64,000 bases of DNA from Actinacidiphila acididurans (lineage in GTDB: Bacteria; Actinomycetota; Actinomycetes; Streptomycetales; Streptomycetaceae). Below are positions 51,451 through 59,377 of the stretch, piece by piece. Below the pieces are notes generated by a model. The model made no database searches. It had not been told where the DNA came from and saw nothing but the letters and a program-made list of their open reading frames with translations. Numbering within the stretch: the stretch's first letter is position 1; each line of letters starts with the position of its first letter. The position numbers and the translations under genes were made by a program. The stretch covers positions 186,001 through 250,000 of the forward strand of contig NZ_JADKYB010000013.1 in the NCBI RefSeq assembly GCF_016918855.1. The letters are read 5' to 3'.

Positions 51451-52373
51451 GCGCCGCCGAAACCCTCCCCGGACGGCCCGCCGTCGCCGAGACGCCCCGT
51501 GGCGCCGGCCCCGCCAGGCCCCGGCCCTGGGGCCAGATCGCCTCCCAGGTGTTCCTGATCGTCGCGTCCGTCCTGTGGCTGCTGCCGATCGCGTTCGCGC
51601 TGTACGTGGCGGTCCGGCCGTACTCGGACACCCGCAAGTACGGCTACGTGTCCATGCCGCACCACATCACGTTCCAGAACTTCCGGGACGCGTGGACGCA
51701 GTCGGACATGCTGCACTTCTTCTGGAACTCGGCGCTGATCACGGTACCCGCGGTCATCATCGTGCTGTGCCTGGCCTCCGGGGTGGCCTTCGTGCTGACC
51801 CGGGTGAACCTCAAGATCAACATCTCGCTGCTGATCCTGTTCACGGCCGGCAACCTGCTGCCGCAGCAGGTGATCATCACCCCGCTGTACCGGATCTACC
51901 TGAAGATCCACCTGCCGCACTTCCTGGCCGGCAGCGGCCTGATGTACAACTCGATCTTCGGCCTGGTCGCCATCAACGTCGCCTTCCAGCTCGGCTTCTG
52001 CGTCTTCGTGCTGAGCAACTACATGAAGTCGATCCCCGGCGAGATGTACGAGGCCGCACTCGTGGACGGCGCCTCGCTGTGGACCCGCTTCTGGCGGCTG
52101 ACGGTGCCGCTGTGCCGGCCCGCCCTGGCGGCGCTGGCCACCTTGCTCACCACCTGGATCTACAACGACTTCTTCTGGGCCATCACCCTGATGTCGTCCG
52201 GTGACAAGCGGCCGGTCACCTCCGCGCTGGCCAACCTCCAGGGCCAGTTCGTCAGCAACCAGAACCTGATCGCGGCCGCGGCCATGATCGCGGCGATCCC
52301 GACCCTGGTGGTCTACGTCCTGCTGCAGAAGCAGTTCATCGCCGGCCTGTCGCTGGGCTCCAGCAAGGGCTGA
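51447..52373 (+). CDS. sugar ABC transporter permease (MalG-type)
   Basis: A 308-residue permease, six helices, EAA loop YEAALVDGASLWTRFWRLTVPLCRP. GTG 51447 overlaps the upstream stop by 4 nt and has GGAGGAG in front. No ATPase gene follows; actinomycete CUT1 importers of this kind usually share the MsiK ATPase encoded elsewhere. The operon ends with a hairpin at 52386. Confidence 0.93.
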   Translation: MSAAETLPGRPAVAETPRGAGPARPRPWGQIASQVFLIVASVLWLLPIAFALYVAVRPYSDTRKYGYVSMPHHITFQNFRDAWTQSDMLHFFWNSALITVPAVIIVLCLASGVAFVLTRVNLKINISLLILFTAGNLLPQQVIITPLYRIYLKIHLPHFLAGSGLMYNSIFGLVAINVAFQLGFCVFVLSNYMKSIPGEMYEAALVDGASLWTRFWRLTVPLCRPALAALATLLTTWIYNDFFWAITLMSSGDKRPVTSALANLQGQFVSNQNLIAAAAMIAAIPTLVVYVLLQKQFIAGLSLGSSKG

Positions 52374-52385
52374 ACCTCCCGGGCC

Positions 52386-52428
52386 GGAAAGCCCGCTCCC
52401 CCGAGGCGACGGGGAGAGCGGGCTTTCC
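52386..52428 (+). terminator. terminator of the ABC importer operon
   Basis: GGAAAGCCCGCTC (52386-52398) and GAGCGGGCTTTCC (52416-52428) are perfect 13-bp arms; CCCC/GGGG inside the loop extend the stem. It starts 13 nt after the last stop. Confidence 0.8.
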
Positions 52429-52454
52429 CCTGTGGAGGCCCGGTGCGGGGCGCA

Positions 52455-52499
52455 TTGACACGGGGCGCGCCCTTTCGTATATGTGGGAGCGCTCCCACA
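52455..52499 (+). promoter_or_regulatory. promoter with CebR box upstream of the Cip1-like gene
   Basis: Consensus TTGACA (52455-52460), 17 nt, TATATG (52478-52483), then the 18-bp perfect palindrome TGTGGGAGCGCTCCCACA (52482-52499) over the expected start site. CebR-type repression is expected. Confidence 0.78.
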
Positions 52500-52522
52500 C
52501 CCCCCACCTCAGGAGGAGCACC

Positions 52523-53761
52523 TTGCGATCCTTACGCTTCCTGCCGCGCCCGGCGGCCCGCCGGTCGTCGCCTCGCACCTCCCGCGGCCGGTTCGGCCGC
52601 AGGCCCTGGCTGTGGCCGCTGGCCGCGGTCGCGCTGCTGCTGCCCGCCGTGGCCGCGCTGCCCGCGCACGGCGCCTCGGCCGGCTGCTCGGTGCAGTACA
52701 CCGTCAACGAGTGGTCCGGCGGCTACACCGCGCAGATCCAGGTCACGAACCTCGGCCCGGCGCTGAGCGGTTGGCAACTGCAGTGGACGTACGGCGGCGA
52801 CCAGCAGATCACGTCGGCCTGGAGTGCCCAGGTGACCCAGACCGGCCAGGCGGTCACGGCCGTCAACGCCGCCTACAACGGGTCCCTGGCGACCGGCGCC
52901 GCCACCGGTTTCGGCGTGCAGGGCACCTGGCGCGCCGCCGATCCGGCGCCCACCGCGTTCACCCTCAACGGCACGGCGTGCGGCGGCACCGGCAACCCGC
53001 CGCCCACCACGCCGCCGACGACACCCCCCACCACGCCTCCCACGACCCCGCCGACCACTCCCCCGCCGCCCGCCAACTGCCAGGGCGCGGTGATCTGCAC
53101 GGACTTCGAGGACCAGACCGGCACTGTGCCCTCCGGCCAGTGGCAGCAGGTCGCGCCCGACTGCTCGGGCAGCGGGACGGTGTCGGTGGACACCTCGGTC
53201 GCCTACAGCGGTACGCACTCGCTGCGGGTGGACGGCAAGGCGGGCTACTGCAACCACGCCTTCGTGGCGTCCACGAAGGACCTGAGCTCGCTCGGCCCGG
53301 TGATGTACGTACGGATGCGGGTGCGGCACACCACCGCGCTGCCGCAGGCGCACGTCACCTTCGTGTCGATGCCGGACTCCTCGCAGGGCGGCAAGGCGCT
53401 GCGGATCGGCGGGCAGAACAGCGCGCTGCAGTGGAACCGCGAGACCGACGACGCGACCCTGCCCGAGCAGAGCCCGGCCGGGGTGGCGCAGAGCGTCCCG
53501 CTGCCCACCGGCCGCTGGGTCTGCCTGCGGTTCAAGATCAACACCACCGCCCCCGACCTGCAGACCTGGGTGGACGACCAGGAGGTGGCCGGGCTGCACG
53601 TGGACGGCACGCCGACGCCCGACGTGGACCGGCAGTGGCTGAGCAGGACCACCCCGCCGCGGCCGACCGCGCTGCGGCTGGGCTGGGAGAGCTACGGCAC
53701 CGGTGACGACACGCTCTGGTTCGACGACGTGGCGGTCGGCTCGTCCCCGATCGGCTGCTGA
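52523..53761 (+). CDS. secreted CBM2 protein with Cip1-like C-terminal domain
   Basis: A 412-residue exported protein. The start is TTG 52523, with AGGAGGAG 4 nt upstream. The signal is long and basic. CBM2 follows (CSVQYTVNEWSGGYTAQIQVTNLGPALSGWQLQWTY..., GFGVQGTWRA), then a TTPP repeat linker, then a C-terminal domain of about 215 residues (CQGAVICTDFEDQTGTVPSGQWQQV...GTHSLRVDGKAGYCNHAFV...WDDQEVAGLHV...LRLGWESYGTGDDTLWFDDVAVG). The last part looks like a beta-jelly-roll of the Cip1 type known from cellulolytic fungi and some streptomycetes (now linked to uronan lyase activity); this assignment is tentative. Controlled by a CebR box. Confidence 0.78.
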   Translation: MRSLRFLPRPAARRSSPRTSRGRFGRRPWLWPLAAVALLLPAVAALPAHGASAGCSVQYTVNEWSGGYTAQIQVTNLGPALSGWQLQWTYGGDQQITSAWSAQVTQTGQAVTAVNAAYNGSLATGAATGFGVQGTWRAADPAPTAFTLNGTACGGTGNPPPTTPPTTPPTTPPTTPPTTPPPPANCQGAVICTDFEDQTGTVPSGQWQQVAPDCSGSGTVSVDTSVAYSGTHSLRVDGKAGYCNHAFVASTKDLSSLGPVMYVRMRVRHTTALPQAHVTFVSMPDSSQGGKALRIGGQNSALQWNRETDDATLPEQSPAGVAQSVPLPTGRWVCLRFKINTTAPDLQTWVDDQEVAGLHVDGTPTPDVDRQWLSRTTPPRPTALRLGWESYGTGDDTLWFDDVAVGSSPIGC

Positions 53762-53777
53762 GCGCCCGGGACCACGG

Positions 53778-53815
53778 ACGGCCGGCCCGCCGGGATCTCC
53801 CGGCGGGCCGGCCGT
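53778..53815. terminator. bidirectional terminator between the two CBM2 genes
   Basis: Positions 53778-53795 and 53798-53815 are perfect 18-bp complements with a 2-nt centre, 17 nt after the Cip1-like gene and 52 nt before the end of the convergent expansin-like gene. Confidence 0.75.
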
Positions 53816-53866
53816 TCGCCGTGTCGTCAGGGGCTGTCGGGGTTGTCAGAGGGTCAGGCGCGGGTG

Positions 53867-55264
53867 TCAGGAGCCGGTGCAGACCGCCGTGCCCAGGTTC
53901 TGGCCGGAGCCGTTCAGCGTCATGCCCCAGGAGGTGCCGGCGCCGGGCGCGAGGGCGCCGTTCCAGGCCGCGTTGCGCAAGGTCGTGGCCGGCGCGGCGG
54001 AATCCACCGTGGCATTCCACGCGCTGGAGATCTGTACGCCCGCCGGCAGCGTCAGCCTGACCGCCCAGCCGCTCAGCGCCTGCGTGCCGGAGTTGTGCAC
54101 GTTGACGTTCACCTGGAAGCCGCCGGACCAGGAGTTGGTGACCTGGTAGTCGGCCGTGCAGGCGCCCGCCGGGCCGGTCGGGGGCGTGGTCGGCGGGGTC
54201 GTGGGAGGCGTCGTGGGCGGAGTGGTCGGCGGAGTGGTGGGCGGCGTAGCGGGAGGTGTGGTCGGGGGCGTGGTGCCGCCGTCCTGGGTCGTGTAGTTCA
54301 CGCCGGTGTAGGCCGCCGGGCAGGAGCTGCCGCAGGAGGCCGGCAGCGAGAAGGAGTAGGTGCGGCCGCCGAACACGTAGGCGTCCGAGACGTCGCGCAG
54401 CCGGATGGTGAAGTCGGTGCCGCCGGACGTGGTCGGCGCCAGGATGTACGCCTGGCCCATGTCGCTGTCCATCTGGGCGGCGTGCCAGGTCCCGTCGGCC
54501 AAATACTCGATGCCGTGCAGGCCGTTGGGCAGGTGCGAGACCGCGACGGCCGGCCAGTAGCGCTGGGCGCCCTGGAGGAAGCCGATCCTGACGTCGCCGC
54601 TGTAGCCGGGGGCCGACTCGTAGCTCCAGGAGATGTGGCGGTTGTTCCAGTGGTCGGCCAGGCCCGTCACCGCGGCGCCGTTCTTCTGGAAGCGGCCGAG
54701 CGAGGAGGTCACCAGGTCCAGGTGGTTCGGGTCGTCGCGGCACCAGGCGTTGGCGTCGGCGCAGCTGTCGGCGACCAGCATGTCGAGGGTGGCGCCGTTG
54801 TACGTGTCCGGCGTCCAGGAGCCGTTTCGGCAGAACGGCTGACCGGGGGCGCCGTCGTTGGTGCCGGTGCAGTAGTCGCCGATGGTGACCTTCACCCAGC
54901 GCCCGCAGTTGAGGCCGTTGTCCCAGGCGCCCATGATCGAGCTCTGGGAGGCCGGCACCGGGCGGGTGTGGTTGCCGTAGTCGCCGGGGGTGTTGAAGAC
55001 GTTCAGGGCGACGAAGTCCTGGCTCTCCAGCACCGATTGGGGCACGCCGCAGCCGCCGTAGGGCTGGCCGAGGCCGTCGAAGTGGGTGGCGTTGCCGACC
55101 AGGTCGGCCTGGGCGGCGGCGGGCGCCGCCGCGGGTGCCGCCGTGGGGGCGACCGCGCCGGCCGGCAGCAAGGTGGCCGCGTAGAGCAGCGCGGCGCCGA
55201 ACACGGCGGCCAGGACCGCCGTCAGCCGCCGGGAGGGCGGTCGGACGGATGCGTACCTGCGCAT
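53867..55264 (-). CDS. secreted expansin-like protein with C-terminal CBM2
   Basis: A 465-residue exported protein. ATG 55264 has GGAG 8 nt upstream. Signal peptide, Ala/Pro linker, then a domain of about 270 residues with the expansin/EXLX double-psi barrel pattern: GNATHFDGLGQPYGGCGVPQSVLES-type opening, CGRWVKVTIGDYCTGTNDGAPG and the conserved DMLVADSCADANAWC...HLDLVTSSLGRF. A second beta domain (VRIGFLQGAQRYWPAVAV...) follows, then a TTPP linker and CBM2 (CTADYQVTNSWSGGFQVNVNVHNSGTQALSGW). It should loosen cellulose without hydrolysis. A CebR box covers its promoter. Confidence 0.82.
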   Translation of the reverse strand: MRRYASVRPPSRRLTAVLAAVFGAALLYAATLLPAGAVAPTAAPAAAPAAAQADLVGNATHFDGLGQPYGGCGVPQSVLESQDFVALNVFNTPGDYGNHTRPVPASQSSIMGAWDNGLNCGRWVKVTIGDYCTGTNDGAPGQPFCRNGSWTPDTYNGATLDMLVADSCADANAWCRDDPNHLDLVTSSLGRFQKNGAAVTGLADHWNNRHISWSYESAPGYSGDVRIGFLQGAQRYWPAVAVSHLPNGLHGIEYLADGTWHAAQMDSDMGQAYILAPTTSGGTDFTIRLRDVSDAYVFGGRTYSFSLPASCGSSCPAAYTGVNYTTQDGGTTPPTTPPATPPTTPPTTPPTTPPTTPPTTPPTGPAGACTADYQVTNSWSGGFQVNVNVHNSGTQALSGWAVRLTLPAGVQISSAWNATVDSAAPATTLRNAAWNGALAPGAGTSWGMTLNGSGQNLGTAVCTGS

Positions 55265-55298
55265 GAGGCATCTCCGGGATGTGGGGGGAGGAGCGTCC

Positions 55299-55341
55299 AT
55301 GGGAGCGCTCCCATAGTGTCCCCGCGGGCCGGGCGTGTCCA
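55299..55341 (-). promoter_or_regulatory. promoter with CebR box upstream of the expansin-like gene
   Basis: On the minus strand TGGACA (55341-55336), 17 nt, CACTAT (55318-55313), with the perfect palindrome ATGGGAGCGCTCCCAT (55299-55314) over the start site. It mirrors the layout at 52455-52499. Confidence 0.75.
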
Positions 55342-55898
55342 CCCGCCGGACGGGGCCGGACGGGAGCGTGCGGCTCCGGCGAACCCCCGCAACCCTCGCA
55401 CCCGGCAGGGCTCACCGAATGCCGTGACATCGCCCCACATGCCCGAATCACCGTGTTGTCTGCCGACGTGCGGGCACGAATACCGCTTTCCGCCGGACCG
55501 CACATCACGGTTGCAGAAGCTGCACACTCCCCCGCACGGTCGTCGATTCGGCGGTGTTTTCCCGGCACTCGGGCCGGCCCGGACGCAGAGATGTTCGAGC
55601 GAATTGACGCGCACGGCAATCGGCGCCCTACCCGCCGGTACGGCATGTGAAGAAAGCGTCGGCATCCCGTGCGCGGATGTGTCCCACCGCAGGCAGACGG
55701 GACGTTGCGGCCGGTAGGCCGGGTGGCCGGGCGGGTGCCGGACGTGCTTGTATCGGGCGCCAAGCGGGAGTCCGACAACGCAATTCCGGTTCACCGGACG
55801 TCAGGACAACCGTTGCCCCGGCCAGTTGTCGAATGCATTGCCGAATCCGGCCGGCGGCTGTGTGAAGGATTCCAGAACGAGGAAGGGAAAGCCCAACA
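55342..55898. other. 557-bp region of lower GC upstream of the leader peptide gene
   Basis: No coding frame with streptomycete bias is seen. The stretch from about 55430 to 55900 is clearly less GC-rich than its surroundings. It should hold the promoter of the peptide-export locus. A TTGACG at 55604-55609 has no good -10 partner, so I did not assign it. Confidence 0.4.
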
Positions 55899-56123
55899 AT
55901 GCGCAAGGACTCGCAGATCGAGACCCGCGAGATCGCGGACGCCGACCTGGACACCGTCTCCGGCGGTGTGAGCGTTTCCGGCGGCGTCAGCGTCGACGGC
56001 CTGGACACCCTGGTGTCCGAGGCCACCTACGCGCTCCCCTCGCTGCCCGTCGGGCAGGTCGTGGGTCTGGTCTCCGGTGCCACCGGCACCCTGTCCGGCG
56101 TGACGGGTCTCGCGGGCCTCTGA
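55899..56123 (+). CDS. double-glycine leader peptide precursor (bacteriocin-like, Cys-free)
   Basis: A 74-residue peptide. ATG 55899 is preceded by GGAAGGGAAAG. Residues 1-23 form a leader with the pattern EIADADLDTVSGG typical of peptides cut by C39 peptidases after Gly-Gly (residues 22-23); a second GG at 28-29 is an alternative. The 51-residue core is rich in Gly, Val, Ser, Thr and Leu, has no Cys, Lys, Arg or His, and contains GQVVG (GxxxG) and a repeated GxxG-like rhythm (SGATGTLSGVTGLAGL), so it is hydrophobic and acidic. No lanthionine or disulfide is possible. Not named after any known bacteriocin. Confidence 0.78.
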   Translation: MRKDSQIETREIADADLDTVSGGVSVSGGVSVDGLDTLVSEATYALPSLPVGQVVGLVSGATGTLSGVTGLAGL

Positions 56124-56169
56124 GCCCTCCGAGCACCGGTCTCGGCCCCTGACGGGGCACCAGGCAGTG

Positions 56170-56209
56170 CCCATGAACCCCGGAGCCAGGACGGTCCGGG
56201 GTCCATGGG
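56170..56209 (+). terminator. attenuator-like hairpin after the peptide gene
   Basis: Positions 56170-56184 and 56195-56209 form a 15-position stem with one A-C mismatch and a 10-nt loop. It lies 47 nt after the peptide stop and before the transporter genes, so partial termination could raise precursor over exporter mRNA. Confidence 0.65.
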
Positions 56210-56260
56210 GGTTGGGGGCCGTTCCGCCGCGCGACGGCGGGCACGGCCCGCACCCGTTAC

Positions 56261-56341
56261 GTACCGATCCGCAAAGCACCTGATCCGTACCCCGATCCGC
56301 GGAGCACCCGCTCCGTACCCGATCCGCAGAGGAAGCCGCCC
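56261..56341. repeat. three tandem repeats of about 27 nt before the adaptor gene
   Basis: Units starting GTACCGATCCGCAAAGCACC (56261-56286), GTACCCCGATCCGCGGAGCA (56287-56314) and GTACCCGATCCGCAGAGGAA (56315-56341) lie head to tail; the third ends at the GTG start codon and supplies its GAGGAAG ribosome site. Confidence 0.75.
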
Positions 56342-57142
56342 GTGGAGTTCCGGCAGAAGGCGCTGGCCAAGCTCCAGTCGCCGGAGGAACTGGACCTGCC
56401 GGTGCGGTTCGCCCGGCCGCAGGGCTGGCTGGTGCTGGCCGTCGCCGTGGTGGTGCTGGCCGCCGCGGGCGTGTGGGCGGTGGCGGGCACGGTGTCCTCG
56501 CGGATCGGCGTGCCCGGCGTCCTCACCCACGCCGAGGGCAGTTACGTGCTGCAGAGCCCGCTGGCCGGGCAGGTGGTCGCGGTGCGGGTCAAGGAGGGCG
56601 ACACGCTGGCGGCCGGCGCGCCCGTGCTCGACCTGCGCACCGCCCGGGGCGTGCAGCAGGTGCGCTCGGTCGCCGGCGGCCGGGTGATCACGCTGCCGGC
56701 CGGCATCGGCGCGGTGGTGAACACCGGCGCCGACGTGGCGACCCTGGAGCGGGTGCGCACCTCCGCCGATCCGCTGGTGGCGATGCTGTACGTGTCCGCC
56801 GCGCACGCCGCCTCGATCCCGGCCGGCGCGCCGGTCGAGCTGACCGTCCAGTCCGTGCCCGGCCGCTACGGCCGCCTGCACGGCAGCGTCACGGCGGTCG
56901 GCCGCCAGCCGCAGACCAGGCAGCAGCTCACCGAGTTCCTGGGAGACGGGCAACTGGCCGACGCCTTCTCGGCGTCCGGCCCGCCGGTGGCGGTGCTGGT
57001 CAAGCTGGCCACCGCGCACACCGCGTCCGGCTACCGCTGGTCGAAGGCGGGCGGCCCGCCGTACCCGATGGCCTCGCTGGCCGGCGTCAGCGGCTCCGTA
57101 CGGCTGTCCGCGCAGCGTCCGCTCGACTGGCTGCTGCCGTGA
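56342..57142 (+). CDS. HlyD-type membrane fusion protein of an NHLM peptide export system
   Basis: A 266-residue protein starting at GTG 56342. Short cytoplasmic N-terminus (FRQKALAKLQSPEELDLPVRF, the usual opening in NHLM secretion proteins), one transmembrane helix (WLVLAVAVVVLAAAGVWAVAG), then a biotinyl-lipoyl-like domain (SPLAGQVVAVRVKEGDTLAAGAPVLDL) and beta-barrel (VRTSADPLVAMLYVSAAHAASIPAGAPVELTVQSVP). It should connect the ABC exporter to the cell exterior. It overlaps the next gene by 4 nt. Confidence 0.88.
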   Translation: MEFRQKALAKLQSPEELDLPVRFARPQGWLVLAVAVVVLAAAGVWAVAGTVSSRIGVPGVLTHAEGSYVLQSPLAGQVVAVRVKEGDTLAAGAPVLDLRTARGVQQVRSVAGGRVITLPAGIGAVVNTGADVATLERVRTSADPLVAMLYVSAAHAASIPAGAPVELTVQSVPGRYGRLHGSVTAVGRQPQTRQQLTEFLGDGQLADAFSASGPPVAVLVKLATAHTASGYRWSKAGGPPYPMASLAGVSGSVRLSAQRPLDWLLP

Positions 57143-59376
57143 GCGCCCGGCGCGGCGCCCCGCAGGAGGCCAGGCCCGGGCGGCACCGGCCCGCCCCCGC
57201 ACCGGCCCCGGCCCGCGGGCGCCGGAGGACCGTGCGTACGCCCTCGGTGCTGCAGATGGAGGCTGTGGAGTGCGGCGCGGCGTGCCTGGCCATGGTGCTC
57301 GCGCACTACCGCAAGTACGTGCCGCTGGAGGAACTGCGGATCGCCTGCGGGGTCTCCCGGGACGGCTCGCGGGCCAGCAACCTGCTGAAGGCGGCCCGCG
57401 GTTACGGTCTGGCCGCCAAGGGCATGCAGATGGAACCGGCCGCGCTGGCCACCGAGGTGAGCGCGCCGGCCGTGCTGTTCTGGGAGTTCAACCACTACGT
57501 CGTCTACGACGGCACCGGACGAAGGTTCGGCCGGCGCGGGGTGCACATCAACGACCCGGCGCGCGGGCGGCGGTTCGTGCGGACCGAGGACTTCGACACC
57601 AGCTTCACCGGTGTGGTGCTGACCTTCGAGCGGGCCGAGGGCTTCCGCCGCGGCGGCCGCCGGCCGGGGGTGCTGGGCGCCCTGCCGGCCCGGCTGCGCG
57701 GCACCTCCGGCACCATGCTGGCCGCCGTGCTCGCCAGCTTCCTGCTGGTGCTGGTCGGGGCGGCAACCCCGGCGCTGAGCCGGGCCTACATCGACATGTT
57801 CCTGATCGGCGGGCAGACCTCGCTGCTGGGCGTGCTGTTCGCGTCCCTGGGCGTGATGCTGGCGCTCACGGCCGGGCTGACCGCGGTGCAGCAGGCGAAT
57901 CTGCTGCGCGGCCGGATCATTTCCTCGACGCTGACCAGTGCCCGCTTCATGCGTCATCTGCTGCGGCTGCCGGTGCAGTTCTTCGCCCAGCGCAATCCGG
58001 CCGATCTGGTGCAGCGGCTTCAGTCCAACGACTCGGTGGCCGAGACGCTGGCCCGCGACCTCGCGGCGGCCGGCGTGGACGCGGTGGTGGTGCTGCTGTA
58101 CGCGGTGCTGCTGTGGACCTACGACCCGCAACTGACCGTGGTGGGCGTGGCGGTGGCGCTGCTGAACGTGGTGGCGATGCGGATCGTGGTACGGATCAGG
58201 GCGACGGGCACGCACAAGCTGCGCGCGGACACCGCCCGGCTGACCAACACCGCGTACTCCGGGCTGCAGTCGATCGAGACGATGAAGGCGACCGGCGGGG
58301 AGAACGGCTGGTTCCGCCGCTGGGCCGGGCAGCACGCGGCCACGCTGGACACCCAGCAGCGGCTCGGGGTGCCGAGCGCGGTGCTCGCGGTGGTGGCGCC
58401 GACGCTGGCGACCCTCAACAGCGCGCTGATCCTGCTGATCGGCGGTCAGCGGGCGGTGGAGGGGCGGATCTCGATCGGCCTGCTGGTCGCCTTCCAGGCG
58501 CTGGTGACCAGTTTCACCGCGCCGGTCACCCGGCTGAACGCAGTGGCCGGCCGGGTGCAGGACTTCGCGGCCGACGTCACCCGGCTCAAGGACGTGGAGA
58601 GTTTTCCGGCGGACACCGGTCACCCGCGCGGCCGCCCCGAGGCGGGCACGCGCCGGCTGAACGGCCATGTCACGCTGGAGAACGTCACCTTCGGCTACAG
58701 CCCGCTGGACCGGCCGCTGCTGACCGGCTTCTCGCTGTCGGTGGGCCCGGGCCTGCAGGTGGCACTGGTGGGCGGCTCGGGCAGCGGCAAGTCCACGGTC
58801 TCGCGGCTCATTTCGGGGCTGTACCGGCCGTGGGAGGGCGTGATCCGGATCGACGGGCAGCGCCTGGAGGACATTTCGCGCGGCGCGCTGGCGGCCTCGG
58901 TGTCCTTCGTGGACCAGGACGTGTTCCTGTTCGAGGGCACGGTCCGGGACAACGTGGCGCTGTGGGACCCCTCGATCCCCGACGAGGACGTGACCGAGGC
59001 GCTGCGGGACGCGGCGGTGTACGACGTGGTGGCCCGCCGGCCGGGCGGCATCCGCTGCCGGGTGGAGCAGGACGGCCGCAACTTCTCCGGCGGGCAGCGG
59101 CAGCGCCTGGAGATCGCCCGCGCCCTGGTGCGCCGGCCCAGCGTGCTGGTGCTGGACGAGGTGACCAGCGCGCTCGACGCGGAGACCGAGCAGACGATCA
59201 TCGACAACCTGCGCCGCCGCGGCTGCGCCTGCGTGGTGATCGCGCACCGGCTGAGCACGGTCCGGGACAGCGACGAGATCGTGGTGCTGGACCGGGGCAC
59301 GGTGGTGGAGCGCGGCCGGCACGAGGAACTGCTCGCGGCCGGCGGCGCGTACGCCGAACTGGTCAGGGAGCGCTGA
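57139..59376 (+). CDS. NHLM-type ABC transporter with C39 peptidase domain
   Basis: A 745-residue peptidase-containing ABC transporter (PCAT). Start GTG 57139 overlaps the preceding stop. The C39 domain shows catalytic Cys45 in VECGAACLAM, His119 in FNHYVVYDG and Asp139 in INDPARG. A six-helix membrane domain (about 180-460) precedes the nucleotide-binding domain with Walker A GGSGSGKST, signature FSGGQRQRLE and Walker B VLVLDEVTSALD. It should cut the leader of the 55899 peptide after Gly-Gly and export the core. Full-length, no disruption seen. Confidence 0.95.
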   Translation: MSARRGAPQEARPGRHRPAPAPAPARGRRRTVRTPSVLQMEAVECGAACLAMVLAHYRKYVPLEELRIACGVSRDGSRASNLLKAARGYGLAAKGMQMEPAALATEVSAPAVLFWEFNHYVVYDGTGRRFGRRGVHINDPARGRRFVRTEDFDTSFTGVVLTFERAEGFRRGGRRPGVLGALPARLRGTSGTMLAAVLASFLLVLVGAATPALSRAYIDMFLIGGQTSLLGVLFASLGVMLALTAGLTAVQQANLLRGRIISSTLTSARFMRHLLRLPVQFFAQRNPADLVQRLQSNDSVAETLARDLAAAGVDAVVVLLYAVLLWTYDPQLTVVGVAVALLNVVAMRIVVRIRATGTHKLRADTARLTNTAYSGLQSIETMKATGGENGWFRRWAGQHAATLDTQQRLGVPSAVLAVVAPTLATLNSALILLIGGQRAVEGRISIGLLVAFQALVTSFTAPVTRLNAVAGRVQDFAADVTRLKDVESFPADTGHPRGRPEAGTRRLNGHVTLENVTFGYSPLDRPLLTGFSLSVGPGLQVALVGGSGSGKSTVSRLISGLYRPWEGVIRIDGQRLEDISRGALAASVSFVDQDVFLFEGTVRDNVALWDPSIPDEDVTEALRDAAVYDVVARRPGGIRCRVEQDGRNFSGGQRQRLEIARALVRRPSVLVLDEVTSALDAETEQTIIDNLRRRGCACVVIAHRLSTVRDSDEIVVLDRGTVVERGRHEELLAAGGAYAELVRER

Positions 59377-59377
59377 G

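Noticed and set aside
53000..53070. Short tandem repeats in the CBM2 genes as a regulatory repeat
   Set aside because: They encode the TTPP linker in frame, the usual spacer between CBM2 and the partner domain; the same holds at about 54180-54270.
55899..56123. Lanthipeptide or thiopeptide precursor
   Set aside because: The core has no Cys and no LanM, LanB/C or YcaO gene is nearby; only the leader and exporter resemble those systems.
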